Assembly: GCF_001439685.1 (NCBI RefSeq)
Contig: NZ_JYLH01000014.1
Coordinates: forward strand, 124,001 to 188,000
Reading direction: 5' to 3'
Length of the DNA stretch: 64,000 bases
Origin: Pseudomonas libanensis
Lineage (GTDB): Bacteria > Pseudomonadota > Gammaproteobacteria > Pseudomonadales > Pseudomonadaceae
Positions 24,070 to 34,304 of this stretch are shown in pieces; the stretch's first letter is position 1, and each line of letters starts with the position of its first letter. The notes beneath the pieces are model-generated. The model was not told where the DNA came from. It did no database searches and saw nothing but the letters and a program-made list of their open reading frames with translations. The position numbers and the translations under genes were made by a program.

Positions 24070-24963
24070 TTAGTTGATCGGATGTTGGCGCAGGAAATCG
24101 GCGGCGACAGCGGACGGGCTTTCGTGGTCGACGTCGACCCGCGCGTTCAGCTCGCGCATGGTTGCGTCGTCGAACAGTTCGGCCAAGGGCTTGAGCTCTG
24201 CGGCCAAGTGAGGATGCTGGTCGAGATATTGCTGACGGATCACCGGAGCTGCGGTGTAGTCCGGGAAGTAATGTTTGTCGTCGGCCAGCAGTTTCAATTT
24301 GAACGCGTTCAGGCGGCCATCGGTGGTGTAGACCAAACCGGCAAACACCTGGCCATTACGCAGGGCGGTGTAGACCAGGCCAGCGTCCATCTGCCGAGTG
24401 TTTTTGCGCGTGAGGTTCATGTCATACAGCTTGACCATGCCACCCATGCCGTCGGAACGGTTGGCGAACTCGGTGTCGAGGGCCACCAGGCGGTTTTCCT
24501 TGGTGTCCTCGGCCAGCGCCTTGGTCAGGTCGCTGATGCTGTTGATCTGCGGAAATTCCTTGGCCACGTTTTCCGGGAGTGCCAGCGCGTAGGTGTTGCT
24601 GAATTTCGACGGCGAGAGCCAGACCAAGCCTTTTTGCGCGTCGAGTTCTTTCACCCGGGCGTAGGACTGTTCGCTGTCGAGTTTCTCGTCCACGTGGTTG
24701 TAGGCCACCAGGGAGACGCCGGTGTATTCCCAGATCAGATCCAGTTGCCCGCTTTCCTGGGCACTGCGCGCCAGGTTGCTGCCCAGGCCGCCAGTGACGC
24801 GGGCGTCATAGCCCTTGGTGCGCAGGTACTGGGAGGTGATTTCGGCCAGCAGGGTCTGCTCGGTGAAGACCCGTGCGCCGATGCGGATCACGGGTTTTTC
24901 GGCGGCTTGCGCGATACCTGCGAACAGCAGGACGCAGCCTAATATCAAGCTTAGTTTTTTCAT
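24070..24963 (-). CDS. Compatible-solute substrate-binding protein (OpuAC/OsmF type)
   Basis: A 297-residue periplasmic binding protein. A signal peptide covers residues 1-20 (ending GIAQAA), with no lipobox cysteine, so it is likely soluble. Family-typical segments are RIGARVFTEQTLLAEI near the mature N-terminus, WEYTGVSLVAYNH and GLVYTTDGRL. Substrate (betaine, choline or carnitine) cannot be fixed from sequence. It is preceded by AAGGAA and lies between the two permease genes of the operon. Confidence 0.92.
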   Translation of the reverse strand: MKKLSLILGCVLLFAGIAQAAEKPVIRIGARVFTEQTLLAEITSQYLRTKGYDARVTGGLGSNLARSAQESGQLDLIWEYTGVSLVAYNHVDEKLDSEQSYARVKELDAQKGLVWLSPSKFSNTYALALPENVAKEFPQINSISDLTKALAEDTKENRLVALDTEFANRSDGMGGMVKLYDMNLTRKNTRQMDAGLVYTALRNGQVFAGLVYTTDGRLNAFKLKLLADDKHYFPDYTAAPVIRQQYLDQHPHLAAELKPLAELFDDATMRELNARVDVDHESPSAVAADFLRQHPIN

Positions 24964-24983
24964 GTGAGTTCCTTTGCCAAGCC

Positions 24984-25700
24984 TTAAGACGGACGTAACC
25001 CGCGTTCCAGCCAGAGACGGCTGGCCATGGTCACCAGGCCATCAAGCAGCAAGGCGAGCAGCGCGGTGCATGCAGCGCCGAGCAGCAGTTGCGGCTGGTT
25101 GTTCAGGGCAATGCCGGGGAAGATCAGGCTGCCCAGGCTGTTGGCGCCAATCAGGAACGCCAGCGGTGCGGTGCCGACGTTGATCGCCAGGGCCACACGT
25201 ACACCGCCGATGATGATCGGCACGGCGTTGGGCAGTTCCACGCGAAACAGCACCTGACGCGGCGTCATGCCGATGCCGGTGGCGGCTTCCTTCAGGGAAC
25301 CCTGAACATTCTTCAGGCCTTCGTAGGTGTTGCGCACGATGGGCAGCAAGGAGGCGAGGAACAACGCGAAGATGGCCGGGCCGCTGCCGATGCCGAGGAC
25401 GCCGAGGGCGATGGCCAGTACGGCCAGGGGAGGGACGGTGTTGCCGATGTTGAAGATTTGCATGAAACGTTCTGCGCGCCCGACCATGTTGGGTCGGCTG
25501 AGCAGGATACCGGCGGGGATGCCCACAATCAGGGCTGCCAGCATGGAGACTAGGACGAGAATCAGATGAGCTTGCAGGTAAAACAACAAATCGTCGCGGT
25601 ACAGTTCGATCGTGTTGATGCCGATCCAGTGGACCAGCAGGGCCAGGAGCGCGACGACAACCGCGCCTCCTATCAGCCCTTTGCCATAGCGAATAGCCAC
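24984..25700 (-). CDS. Compatible-solute ABC transporter permease (first gene of the operon)
   Basis: A 238-residue membrane permease. An N-terminal span (GGAVVVALLALLVHWIG) and about five further spans surround the coupling loop EAATGIGMTPRQVLFRVELP. I place the start at GTG 25700, because AAAGGAG lies seven bases upstream and the protein then has the usual length; an ATG at 25823 would add 41 unlikely residues. It opens the four-gene operon and is divergent from prfC. Confidence 0.9.
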   Translation of the reverse strand: MAIRYGKGLIGGAVVVALLALLVHWIGINTIELYRDDLLFYLQAHLILVLVSMLAALIVGIPAGILLSRPNMVGRAERFMQIFNIGNTVPPLAVLAIALGVLGIGSGPAIFALFLASLLPIVRNTYEGLKNVQGSLKEAATGIGMTPRQVLFRVELPNAVPIIIGGVRVALAINVGTAPLAFLIGANSLGSLIFPGIALNNQPQLLLGAACTALLALLLDGLVTMASRLWLERGLRPS

Positions 25701-26030
25701 AGGCGGACTCCTTTTTTTCTTTTGTCGGCGAACACATTTCCGAGCGGCAATGCCATTCCTGGCTGTCGGCGATGAGTTCGCGAAAAGCAGCTCGCCGATA
25801 CTGGCAATGCAGTATGCGATCAAGCCATGAGCGCAGCCTCGTCAGGCTAACTAGCTGATTTTTCAGCCCTGTTCCGAGTGCGGTAGCAGGGGAGTGGACG
25901 TCTCGACCTTTTAAAAGGTTCCACACTTGGGCGCATTTAGCCACCCCCAATAGGCTCAACGGTGGTCTGTACCCTCGGGTTTGCGCTATACTCGCCGCCC
26001 TTTTTTGACTCACCTGCCAGGCGATTTCCC
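25701..26030. other. Divergent promoter region between the ABC operon and prfC
   Basis: This is a 330-base gap without a supported gene. It contains a perfect 14-base palindrome ACCTTTTAAAAGGT at 25906-25919 and a TATACT -10 box at 25987-25992 for prfC with a poor -35. The palindrome could be an operator for either side, but I see no basis for naming a regulator. Confidence 0.4.
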
Positions 26031-27614
<1,584 letters not shown>

Positions 27615-27633
27615 GGTCTGGGCGGAAGAGAGA

Positions 27634-27666
27634 AGGGCGAAGCTATGATGGCTTCGCCCTTTTTAT
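27634..27666 (+). terminator. Rho-independent terminator of prfC
   Basis: AGGGCGAAGC, loop TATGATG, GCTTCGCCCT, then TTTTTATT, starting 20 bases after the prfC stop. Confidence 0.92.
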
Positions 27667-27684
27667 TGACTTCAAATGCAGTCA

Positions 27685-27715
27685 AATGTGGGAGGGGGCT
27701 CGCCCCTCCCACATT
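27685..27715. repeat. Palindromic REP element
   Basis: AATGTGGGAGGGG-GCTCG-CCCCTCCCACATT is a perfect 13-bp-arm palindrome of the same family as the element at 1111, located between prfC and the convergent TonB receptor gene. Confidence 0.8.
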
Positions 27716-27754
27716 CTGATCTCTATTAGGCTGGAAATTGGCGCAAACCCTGGA

Positions 27755-30013
27755 TCAGAACGACGTGGTCACCGACGCAAAGTAAGCCCGGCCTGGCTCA
27801 TTGTAAGTCTGGGCTCCAGCATCCTCGGCGTTGCCTTTGCGCGACAGGCGCTTGTCCAGCAGGTTGTTGATACCGACGCGTACGCTGAGGTTTTTGCTGA
27901 ACTCATAGCCACTGCTCAGGCCCATCAAGCCGTACGGGTCGACATCCTGCTGGGCGCTGCGGTCATAGCTGTTGGCGCTGCGTGAGTTGAGCGTCGGCGC
28001 TTCCTGTTTTCCGTAGTAAGTGCCGCTGACCTGGAAAGACAGTTTGTCGGTGGCTTGCCAGTCCAGCGTGGTGTTGACGGTGTACTTGGGGATGATGCTC
28101 AACGGCTCGCCGGTGTCCTTGTCCTTGGAGTCGATCATGTAGGTCAGGTTGGTGTTCCAGTCCAGGTCGTCACGCAGGCTCACGAACAAGTTGCCTTCAA
28201 CCCCCTGCACCAACGCGGGCCCGCTGTTTTCCCATTCCAGTACACGGCGACCATTGCCCAGGCGGAACGCCGCCTCGTTGCTGGCATTGATCTTGTTCTT
28301 GTAGTCATTACGGAAGTACGTCGCGCTGGTGCGCCAGTTGCCCTTGTCGTAGGCCAGGCCGATTTCCTTGTTGACGCTGATTTCCGGCTTCAAGTCCCGA
28401 TTACCCACCAGGTAGCAACCGCCCATGTTGGCTTCGCTGGCGTTGCAACCGTTGCCACGGCTGTAGAGCAAGTAGTTGGGATTGGACTGATACAGGTTCG
28501 GGGTCTTGTAGGCCCGGGCGATACCGCCCTTGAGGCTCAGCTCATCGGTCAACTGGTGTGAGGCGTTGAGGCTGGGGCTCCAGTTGCCGCCGTATTCTTC
28601 ATGATCATCGTAGCGCAGGCCTGGAGTGATGATGGTCTTGCTGCCCAACTCGATGTTGTCCTCGGCAAACAAGGCGTAGCTCGATGCGGTGGTCTTGGTG
28701 CTGTTGCGGCTGACCCCTGGGATGGCGGGGACGCCGCCGGTGCCCGGGTCATAGCTTTGCGGACGCAACGAGCCGGGATCGTTCATCGATTCGTAGAGGT
28801 ATTCGCTGCCCAGTGTCAGCACCTGTTCGGTGCCCAGGCTCAGTGGCAGGTTGACCTCGGCGGTGGCTCGGGTATTGCGCAAGCGTGATTCGAAACGACC
28901 GGCGCTTGCCGAAGGCGCACCCTCGCCGGCACCGGCCAGGCCTTCGTTGAGGCGCTCGTTGCGGGTCAGGTCGTGGGTCAGCGAGGCCAGGGTCGAGCCC
29001 CAGTCAAATTCGCCACGGTGCGTGGCGGAGAAGCTGCTGCGTTGAATCACACTGGTTTCCTTGCCCACCAGGCTTTCCACGAATGCGCCACCGCCGTTAA
29101 GCATGGTATCGCCGGCGAAAATATTGCCCTGGCGGCTGTAGCTGGCTTCCAGGTCGAGGGTTTGTTCCGGGGTGAATTGCCAACTCAGCAGGCCATTGAC
29201 GTCTTTATTGCGCACGCCTTCACGACCGGCCACCAGCGAATCAGGAGTCGCTTGGGCTGCGCGGTTGATGTCGGCGTCATCGGCGTCAGTCTTGTTCAGT
29301 CCGCCATAGACGCGGAAGGCGAGACTGTCGGTCAAAGGGCCGCTGAGATTGAAGTTGGTACGTTTGCTCGCGCCTTCGGCGTCATTTTCGGGGAAGGCGG
29401 TGTAGGCGGTCAGCGAACCGTGTAGCTGATCAGTCGGGCGTTTAGTGATGATGTTGATCACCCCGCCCATGGCACCGGAGCCGTAACGGGCGGCGGCCGG
29501 GCCACGCAGGATTTCAATGCGCTCGACTTCTTCGGCCGGTACCCAGTTGGTTTCCCCACGGGTGTCACGGTCACCACTCCAGCCATAACGCACTGCGTTG
29601 CGGGAGGTCGACGGTTTACCGTCGATCAGGATCAGGGTGTTTTCCGGGCCCATGCCGCGCAGGTCGATCTGACGGTTATTACCGCGGCTGCCGCTGGAAC
29701 TGTTGCCGGTCAGGTTGACGCCTGGCTCGCGGCGAATGATCTCCGACAGGTCGTTGCTGGGCGGACGCTTTTTGATGTCCTCGGCGGTGATGATCGATAC
29801 GCCAGGGGCTTGCTTGAGTTCTTCGGCGGCAGTGCCCAGCACTCGTGTCTCTTCCAGCACCAAGGCCTGGGGTGTGCCGTCTACAGGCAGGTCTGTCGCT
29901 TCGATCGGCACTTTGTCGCGCTGTTTTTCCACACTCTCCGCCAACAGCGCGGGAGACGAAAGGGTAGCGATAAACGCCAGCGATAGATGGCTGAGCCTGA
30001 ATTGAGACGACAT
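27755..30013 (-). CDS. TonB-dependent ferric enterobactin-type receptor (FepA/PfeA/PirA family)
   Basis: A 752-residue outer-membrane receptor. A signal peptide covers about residues 1-25 (ending ALLAES). The plug shows NRQIDLRGMGPENTLILIDG, RYGSGAMGGVINIITKR and the DTRGETNWVPAEEVERIEIL segment typical of FepA relatives, and the barrel ends in a C-terminal Phe (VTTSF). The start at 30013 is favoured by the signal peptide and AAAGGAC upstream. No PfeRS/PirRS two-component genes adjoin it, so I cannot say which paralogue it is. A Fur-like site lies 85 bases upstream. Confidence 0.92.
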   Translation of the reverse strand: MSSQFRLSHLSLAFIATLSSPALLAESVEKQRDKVPIEATDLPVDGTPQALVLEETRVLGTAAEELKQAPGVSIITAEDIKKRPPSNDLSEIIRREPGVNLTGNSSSGSRGNNRQIDLRGMGPENTLILIDGKPSTSRNAVRYGWSGDRDTRGETNWVPAEEVERIEILRGPAAARYGSGAMGGVINIITKRPTDQLHGSLTAYTAFPENDAEGASKRTNFNLSGPLTDSLAFRVYGGLNKTDADDADINRAAQATPDSLVAGREGVRNKDVNGLLSWQFTPEQTLDLEASYSRQGNIFAGDTMLNGGGAFVESLVGKETSVIQRSSFSATHRGEFDWGSTLASLTHDLTRNERLNEGLAGAGEGAPSASAGRFESRLRNTRATAEVNLPLSLGTEQVLTLGSEYLYESMNDPGSLRPQSYDPGTGGVPAIPGVSRNSTKTTASSYALFAEDNIELGSKTIITPGLRYDDHEEYGGNWSPSLNASHQLTDELSLKGGIARAYKTPNLYQSNPNYLLYSRGNGCNASEANMGGCYLVGNRDLKPEISVNKEIGLAYDKGNWRTSATYFRNDYKNKINASNEAAFRLGNGRRVLEWENSGPALVQGVEGNLFVSLRDDLDWNTNLTYMIDSKDKDTGEPLSIIPKYTVNTTLDWQATDKLSFQVSGTYYGKQEAPTLNSRSANSYDRSAQQDVDPYGLMGLSSGYEFSKNLSVRVGINNLLDKRLSRKGNAEDAGAQTYNEPGRAYFASVTTSF

Positions 30014-30097
30014 GTCCACAAAGTCCTTTAGGGGGGGCGATTGAACGAGAGGCGTCTGAATGGTTTCGTGCAGCCAGCGCTCTCTTAGCGCCGTAAT

Positions 30098-30114
30098 GGT
30101 ATTGATTCTCAAAC
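30098..30114 (-). promoter_or_regulatory. Candidate Fur site upstream of the enterobactin-type receptor
   Basis: GGTATTGATTCTCAAAC (complement GTTTGAGAATCAATACC) resembles the Fur consensus half TGAGAATCATTATC and shares its core with the piuA-piuC region. The rest of the 333-base gap holds a palindrome GTAAATGTCATTTAC beside it, the dppF terminator and a REP. Confidence 0.5.
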
Positions 30115-30222
30115 AGAAGTAAATGTCATTTACAATCTATACACTTTTCGTATGGCTCTGGCTCAATGTTTTCAAGGCTCTTGGCAGTGAAAGGCGCGGT
30201 ATGTTTTTTGTTACAGACGCGC

Positions 30223-30271
30223 AAAAAAAAGCCCCTCCGGCCAGACTGATGCGCAATCTGGCGGGAAGGGC
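30223..30271 (-). terminator. Rho-independent terminator of the dpp operon
   Basis: On the minus strand GCCCTTCCCGCCAGATT, a short loop and AGTCTGGCCGGAGGGGC form a long stem with small mismatches, followed by eight T residues. It is positioned downstream of dppF. Confidence 0.85.
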
Positions 30272-30294
30272 GATGGAACTCATTGAAACCGCGG

Positions 30295-30330
30295 CCCCTG
30301 TAGGAGCGAGCTTGCTCGCTCCTACAGGGG
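30295..30330. repeat. Perfect palindromic REP (GTAGGAGCGAGC family)
   Basis: CCCCTGTAGGAGCGAGC, loop TT, GCTCGCTCCTACAGGGG: 17-bp arms without a mismatch, just after the dppF stop. Confidence 0.85.
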
Positions 30331-30346
30331 GGGAGGTTGTGTTGCT

Positions 30347-31318
30347 TTAGGCCACGAATTGCTCCGCGTAATGGCACGCCACCTGCCGATTATCCAACGG
30401 CCGCAACAACGGCTCTTCCCTGCTGCAGCGCTCGGTCGCATACGGGCAACGCTTATGGAACGCGCAGCCAGGCGGCGGGTTCAGCGGGTTGGGCAACTCG
30501 CCGACGATCTTGATCTTCGGCTTGTTCGGGTCCGGGTGAATGGTCGGCGTGGCCGACAGCAACGCCTGGGTGTAGGGGTGCAGCGGGCGGGCGTAGATGT
30601 CTTCCTTGGGACCCACTTCAACCGGGCGGCCGAGGTACATCACCATCACGTCATCGGCGACGTGTTGCACCACCGCCAGGTTGTGGGAAATGAACACGTA
30701 GGCGGTGTTGAATTCCTGCTGCAGATCCATGAACAGGTTGAGCACCTGGGCCTGGATCGACACGTCCAACGCCGAGGTCGGTTCATCCGCCACCAGCACT
30801 TTGGGTTGCAGCATCATCGCCCGGGCCAACGCGATGCGCTGGCGCTGGCCGCCGGAGAACATGTGCGGGTAGCGCTGATAATGCTCAGGGCGCAGGCCCA
30901 CCTGCTTCATCATCGCCTGCACTTTTTCACGGCGTTCGGCGGCGGACAGATTGGTGTTGATCAGCAACGGCTCCGCCAGTTGATCACCGACTTTCTGGCG
31001 TGGGTTCAACGAGGCATATGGACTCTGGAACACCATCTGCACGTCTTTGCGCAATTGCTTGCGCTGGGCCTTGTCGGCGCCGGCCACTTCCTGCCCGGCG
31101 ATTTTCAACGAGCCCGACGATGGCTCCTCAATCAGCGTCAGGGCCCGGGCCAGGGTGGATTTGCCGCAACCCGACTCGCCTACGACGGCGAGGGTCTTGC
31201 CGGCCTCCAGTTCGAAGGACACACCATTGAGAGCACGCACCGTGGCGTGGCCCTTGAACAGGCCACGGGACACTTCGTAGTGACGGGTAAGGTCGCGGGC
31301 GGTAAGAACGACGGCCAT
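30347..31318 (-). CDS. dppF: DppF, dipeptide ABC transporter ATPase
   Basis: A 323-residue nucleotide-binding subunit of the OppF/DppF family. Walker A GESGCGKST, Q-loop FQSPYASLNP, signature FSGGQRQR, Walker B VLVADEPTSALD and switch HNLAVV are all present. The C-terminal oligopeptide-transporter extension has CAFHKRCPYATERC, a cysteine cluster for a 4Fe-4S site. The start ATG overlaps the dppD stop (TAATG). It is the last gene of the dppBCDF block. Confidence 0.95.
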   Translation of the reverse strand: MAVVLTARDLTRHYEVSRGLFKGHATVRALNGVSFELEAGKTLAVVGESGCGKSTLARALTLIEEPSSGSLKIAGQEVAGADKAQRKQLRKDVQMVFQSPYASLNPRQKVGDQLAEPLLINTNLSAAERREKVQAMMKQVGLRPEHYQRYPHMFSGGQRQRIALARAMMLQPKVLVADEPTSALDVSIQAQVLNLFMDLQQEFNTAYVFISHNLAVVQHVADDVMVMYLGRPVEVGPKEDIYARPLHPYTQALLSATPTIHPDPNKPKIKIVGELPNPLNPPPGCAFHKRCPYATERCSREEPLLRPLDNRQVACHYAEQFVA

Positions 31319-32286
31319 TACGCCACCTCCTGGTTCAAGGGGTAGAAGCAACGCGCGAGGCTGTTGGTTTTCGGATCGAGGGCCGGACGTTCGGTGCGGC
31401 AGTTATCACGTACGTACGGGCAACGCGGCGACAGCAGGCAACCCTGCGGACGGTCATACCGACCGGGCACGATGCCTGGCAGCGTGGCCAGGCGCGTGGC
31501 ACCGAGACTGTGTTCCGGAATCGCCTTGAGCAGCGCTTCGCTGTAGGGGTGTGCCGGAATGTCGAACAACTGCGGCACCTGGCCGACTTCCACGGCCTGG
31601 CCGGCATACATCACGCACACGCGCTGGGCGGTTTCGGCCACCACCGCGAGGTCGTGGGTGATCAGCACCAGGCCCATGTCCTGCTCTTTCTGCAGGGCCA
31701 GCAGCAGTTCCATGATCTGCGCCTGGATGGTTACGTCCAATGCGGTGGTCGGTTCATCGGCGATCAGCAGCTTGGGCTCGCCGGCAATCGCCATGGCGAT
31801 TGCCACGCGCTGGCTCATACCACCGGACAGTTGATGTGGGTAGGCATCCATACGGCTGGCAGCGCCTGGGATCTCGACCTTTTCCAATAGCTCGATGGCG
31901 CGTTTGCGCGCTTGCTTGCCGGACATTTTCAAATGCAGGCGCAGCACTTCTTCGATCTGGAAACCCACGGTGTAGCTGGGGTTCAGCGCGGTCATCGGGT
32001 CCTGGAACACCATCGCCAGGTCTTTGCCGACGATCTGGCGGCGCTGGCGGTTGCTCAGCTTGAGCATGTCCTTGCCGTCGAAGTTCAGGGCGTCGGCGGT
32101 GACGATGCCGGGGTGCTCGATCAGGCCCATCAGCGCCATCATGGTCACGGATTTGCCCGAACCCGACTCGCCAACGATCGCCAGTACTTCGCCTTTGTCG
32201 ACGGAAATGTCGAGGCCATCGACCACCGGCACGGCGGTCTTGTCGCCGAAGCGCACGTTGAGATTCTTGATTTCTAACAGTGACAT
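31318..32286 (-). CDS. dppD: DppD, dipeptide ABC transporter ATPase
   Basis: A 322-residue partner ATPase to DppF. Motifs are GESGSGKSV (Walker A), FQDPMTALNPSYTV (Q-loop), LSGGMSQR (signature) and LLIADEPTTALD (Walker B). The C-terminal cysteine-rich segment is GCLLSPRCPYVRDNC. GAGGAG precedes the ATG at 32286; a longer in-frame start would run back into dppC. The gap to dppC is 10 bases. Confidence 0.95.
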   Translation of the reverse strand: MSLLEIKNLNVRFGDKTAVPVVDGLDISVDKGEVLAIVGESGSGKSVTMMALMGLIEHPGIVTADALNFDGKDMLKLSNRQRRQIVGKDLAMVFQDPMTALNPSYTVGFQIEEVLRLHLKMSGKQARKRAIELLEKVEIPGAASRMDAYPHQLSGGMSQRVAIAMAIAGEPKLLIADEPTTALDVTIQAQIMELLLALQKEQDMGLVLITHDLAVVAETAQRVCVMYAGQAVEVGQVPQLFDIPAHPYSEALLKAIPEHSLGATRLATLPGIVPGRYDRPQGCLLSPRCPYVRDNCRTERPALDPKTNSLARCFYPLNQEVA

Positions 32287-32296
32287 GGGAATCTCC

Positions 32297-33214
32297 TCAG
32301 GCGGCGTTCTTGAGTTTCGGGTCCAGCGCATCGCGCAGGCCGTCACCCATCAAGTTGATTGCCAGCACGCTGAGCAAAATGGTCAAGCCAGGCAGGCTCA
32401 CGACCCACCAGGCGCGTTCGATGTAGTCACGGGCCGAGGCCAGCATGGTGCCCCACTCCGGGGTTGGCGGTTGTACACCAAGGCCGAGGAAGCCCAGGGC
32501 CGCGGCATCGAGAATCGCCGAGGAAAAGCTCAAGGTCGCTTGTACGATCAGCGGCGCCATGCAGTTAGGCAGCACGGTGATGAACATCAGGCGTGGCAGG
32601 CCGGCGCCGGCCAGGCGGGCGGCCGTCACGTAGTCGCGGTTCAGCTCGCCCATTACCGCAGCGCGGGTCAGACGGACATAAGACGGCAACGACACGATGG
32701 CGATGGCGATCACGGTGTTGATCAGGCCAGGGCCGAGGATGGCGACAATCGCCACGGCCAGCAGCAGCGACGGCAAGGCCAGCATGATGTCCATCAGGCG
32801 CATGATGGTCGGGCCGAGCAAGCGCGGGAAGAACCCGGCGAACAGACCCAGCAGGATACCCGGGATCAGCGACATCACCACCGACGACAAACCGATCAGT
32901 AACGACAGGCGCGAGCCCTGGATCAGGCGCGAGAGCAAGTCACGGCCCAATTCGTCGGTGCCGAGCAGGAACTGCATCTGCCCACCTTCCAGCCAGGCGG
33001 GCGGGGTCAGCAGGAAGTCGCGGTATTGCTCGCTGGGGTTATGCGGCGCAACCCAGGGCGCGAAGATCGCGCAGAACACGATCAGCAACATGAACAGCAG
33101 GCCGGCCACCGCGCCCTTATTCTTGGAGAAGGCTTGCCAGAATTCTTTGTACGGGGACGGGTACAGCAGGCTCTGATCGACTGCTGACACTGGAGTAGAG
33201 GTAGTCATGGTCAT
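32297..33214 (-). CDS. dppC: DppC, dipeptide ABC transporter permease
   Basis: A 305-residue inner-membrane permease. The N-terminal cytoplasmic stretch (about 1-33) leads to the first span near 34-54, then a periplasmic loop and five more spans. The coupling motif is RLAGAGLPRLMFITVLPN, the EAA-like loop contacting DppD/F. A second ATG two codons in (33208) is an alternative start. It is separated from dppB by four bases. Confidence 0.94.
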   Translation of the reverse strand: MTMTTSTPVSAVDQSLLYPSPYKEFWQAFSKNKGAVAGLLFMLLIVFCAIFAPWVAPHNPSEQYRDFLLTPPAWLEGGQMQFLLGTDELGRDLLSRLIQGSRLSLLIGLSSVVMSLIPGILLGLFAGFFPRLLGPTIMRLMDIMLALPSLLLAVAIVAILGPGLINTVIAIAIVSLPSYVRLTRAAVMGELNRDYVTAARLAGAGLPRLMFITVLPNCMAPLIVQATLSFSSAILDAAALGFLGLGVQPPTPEWGTMLASARDYIERAWWVVSLPGLTILLSVLAINLMGDGLRDALDPKLKNAA

Positions 33215-33218
33215 GATC

Positions 33219-34229
33219 TCAGCGCTGGTGACGGATGCGTGGATTGGCGAAGCCGTAGAGGATATCCACCACGAAGTTCACCAGGATCACCAGGCAGGCG
33301 ATCAGCAGGATGCCGTTTTGCACCACCGGGTAGTCCCGCGCGCCAATGGCTTCGATCAGCCATTTGCCGATGCCGGGCCACGAGAAGATGGTTTCGGTCA
33401 GTACCGCACCGGCCAGCAGCGTGCCGACTTGCAGGCCGACCACGGTAAGTACCGGGATCAGCGCGTTGCGCAGGCCATGCACGAACACCACGCGTGCTGG
33501 CGACAGGCCCTTGGCCTTGGCGGTACGGATGTAGTCTTCACGCAGCACTTCGAGCATCGACGAACGGGTCATCCGCGCGATTACCGCCAGCGGGATGGTG
33601 CCGAGCACGATGGCCGGCAGGATCAGGTGGTGCAACGCATCCCAGAACGCGTCCGGCTCGTCGGCCAGCAGGGTGTCGATCAGCATGAAGCCGGTGCGCG
33701 GCTCGATGTCGTAGAGCAGGTCGATACGCCCGGAAACCGGGGTCCAGCCCAGGCTTACCGAGAAGAACATGATCAGGATCAGGCCCCACCAGAAGATCGG
33801 CATCGAATAGCCAGCCAGGGAGATGCCCATCACCCCATGGTCGAACAGGGATCCTCGTTTCAAGGCCGCGATCACCCCGGCCAACAGGCCCAGGATACCG
33901 GCGAACAACAGGGCGGCCATGGACAGTTCCAGGGTCGCGGGGAAGAGGGCGGTGAACTCGGTCCACACGCTGGTGCGGGTGCGCAGCGATTCGCCAAGGT
34001 CGCCCTGGGCGAGCTTGCCGACATAGTCCAGGTATTGCGCATACAGCGGCTTGTTAAGGCCAAGGCGCTCCATTGCCTGTGCGTGCATTTCGGGGTCAAC
34101 CCGTCGCTCGCCCATCATGACTTCTACGGGGTCGCCTGGAATCATGCGAATCAACGCAAAGGTCAGCAACGTGATGCCGAAGAACGTGGGGATCAATAAC
34201 CCCAGTCGGCGGGCAATAAAACTAAACAT
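33219..34229 (-). CDS. dppB: DppB, dipeptide ABC transporter permease
   Basis: A 336-residue inner-membrane permease with the first span at residues 9-29 and the conserved RMIPGDPVEVMMGER periplasmic segment. The coupling loop is RTAKAKGLSPARVVFVHGLRN. The start at 34229 gives the family length of 336, with GAGGTA upstream. It is the first permease gene after dppA; a stable hairpin lies in the gap. Confidence 0.95.
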   Translation of the reverse strand: MFSFIARRLGLLIPTFFGITLLTFALIRMIPGDPVEVMMGERRVDPEMHAQAMERLGLNKPLYAQYLDYVGKLAQGDLGESLRTRTSVWTEFTALFPATLELSMAALLFAGILGLLAGVIAALKRGSLFDHGVMGISLAGYSMPIFWWGLILIMFFSVSLGWTPVSGRIDLLYDIEPRTGFMLIDTLLADEPDAFWDALHHLILPAIVLGTIPLAVIARMTRSSMLEVLREDYIRTAKAKGLSPARVVFVHGLRNALIPVLTVVGLQVGTLLAGAVLTETIFSWPGIGKWLIEAIGARDYPVVQNGILLIACLVILVNFVVDILYGFANPRIRHQR

Positions 34230-34264
34230 CTTGGTGTGTACCTCAATCAGCCGGTTAGGCAGGT

Positions 34265-34292
34265 TCGGCACCGTCAATGTCGACGGTGCCGA
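34265..34292. terminator. Stem-loop between dppA and dppB
   Basis: TCGGCACCGTC, loop AATGTC, GACGGTGCCGA: 11-bp perfect stem 12 bases after the dppA stop. On the minus strand no T-run follows, so it is more likely an mRNA-stabilising or attenuating hairpin, which would raise binding-protein over permease levels, than a full terminator. Confidence 0.6.
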
Positions 34293-34304
34293 GCGTTTTT
34301 CTTA

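Noticed and set aside
30123..30350. 75-codon plus-strand frame between the TonB receptor and dppF
   Set aside because: It runs through the dpp terminator and the REP palindrome and has no ribosome site.
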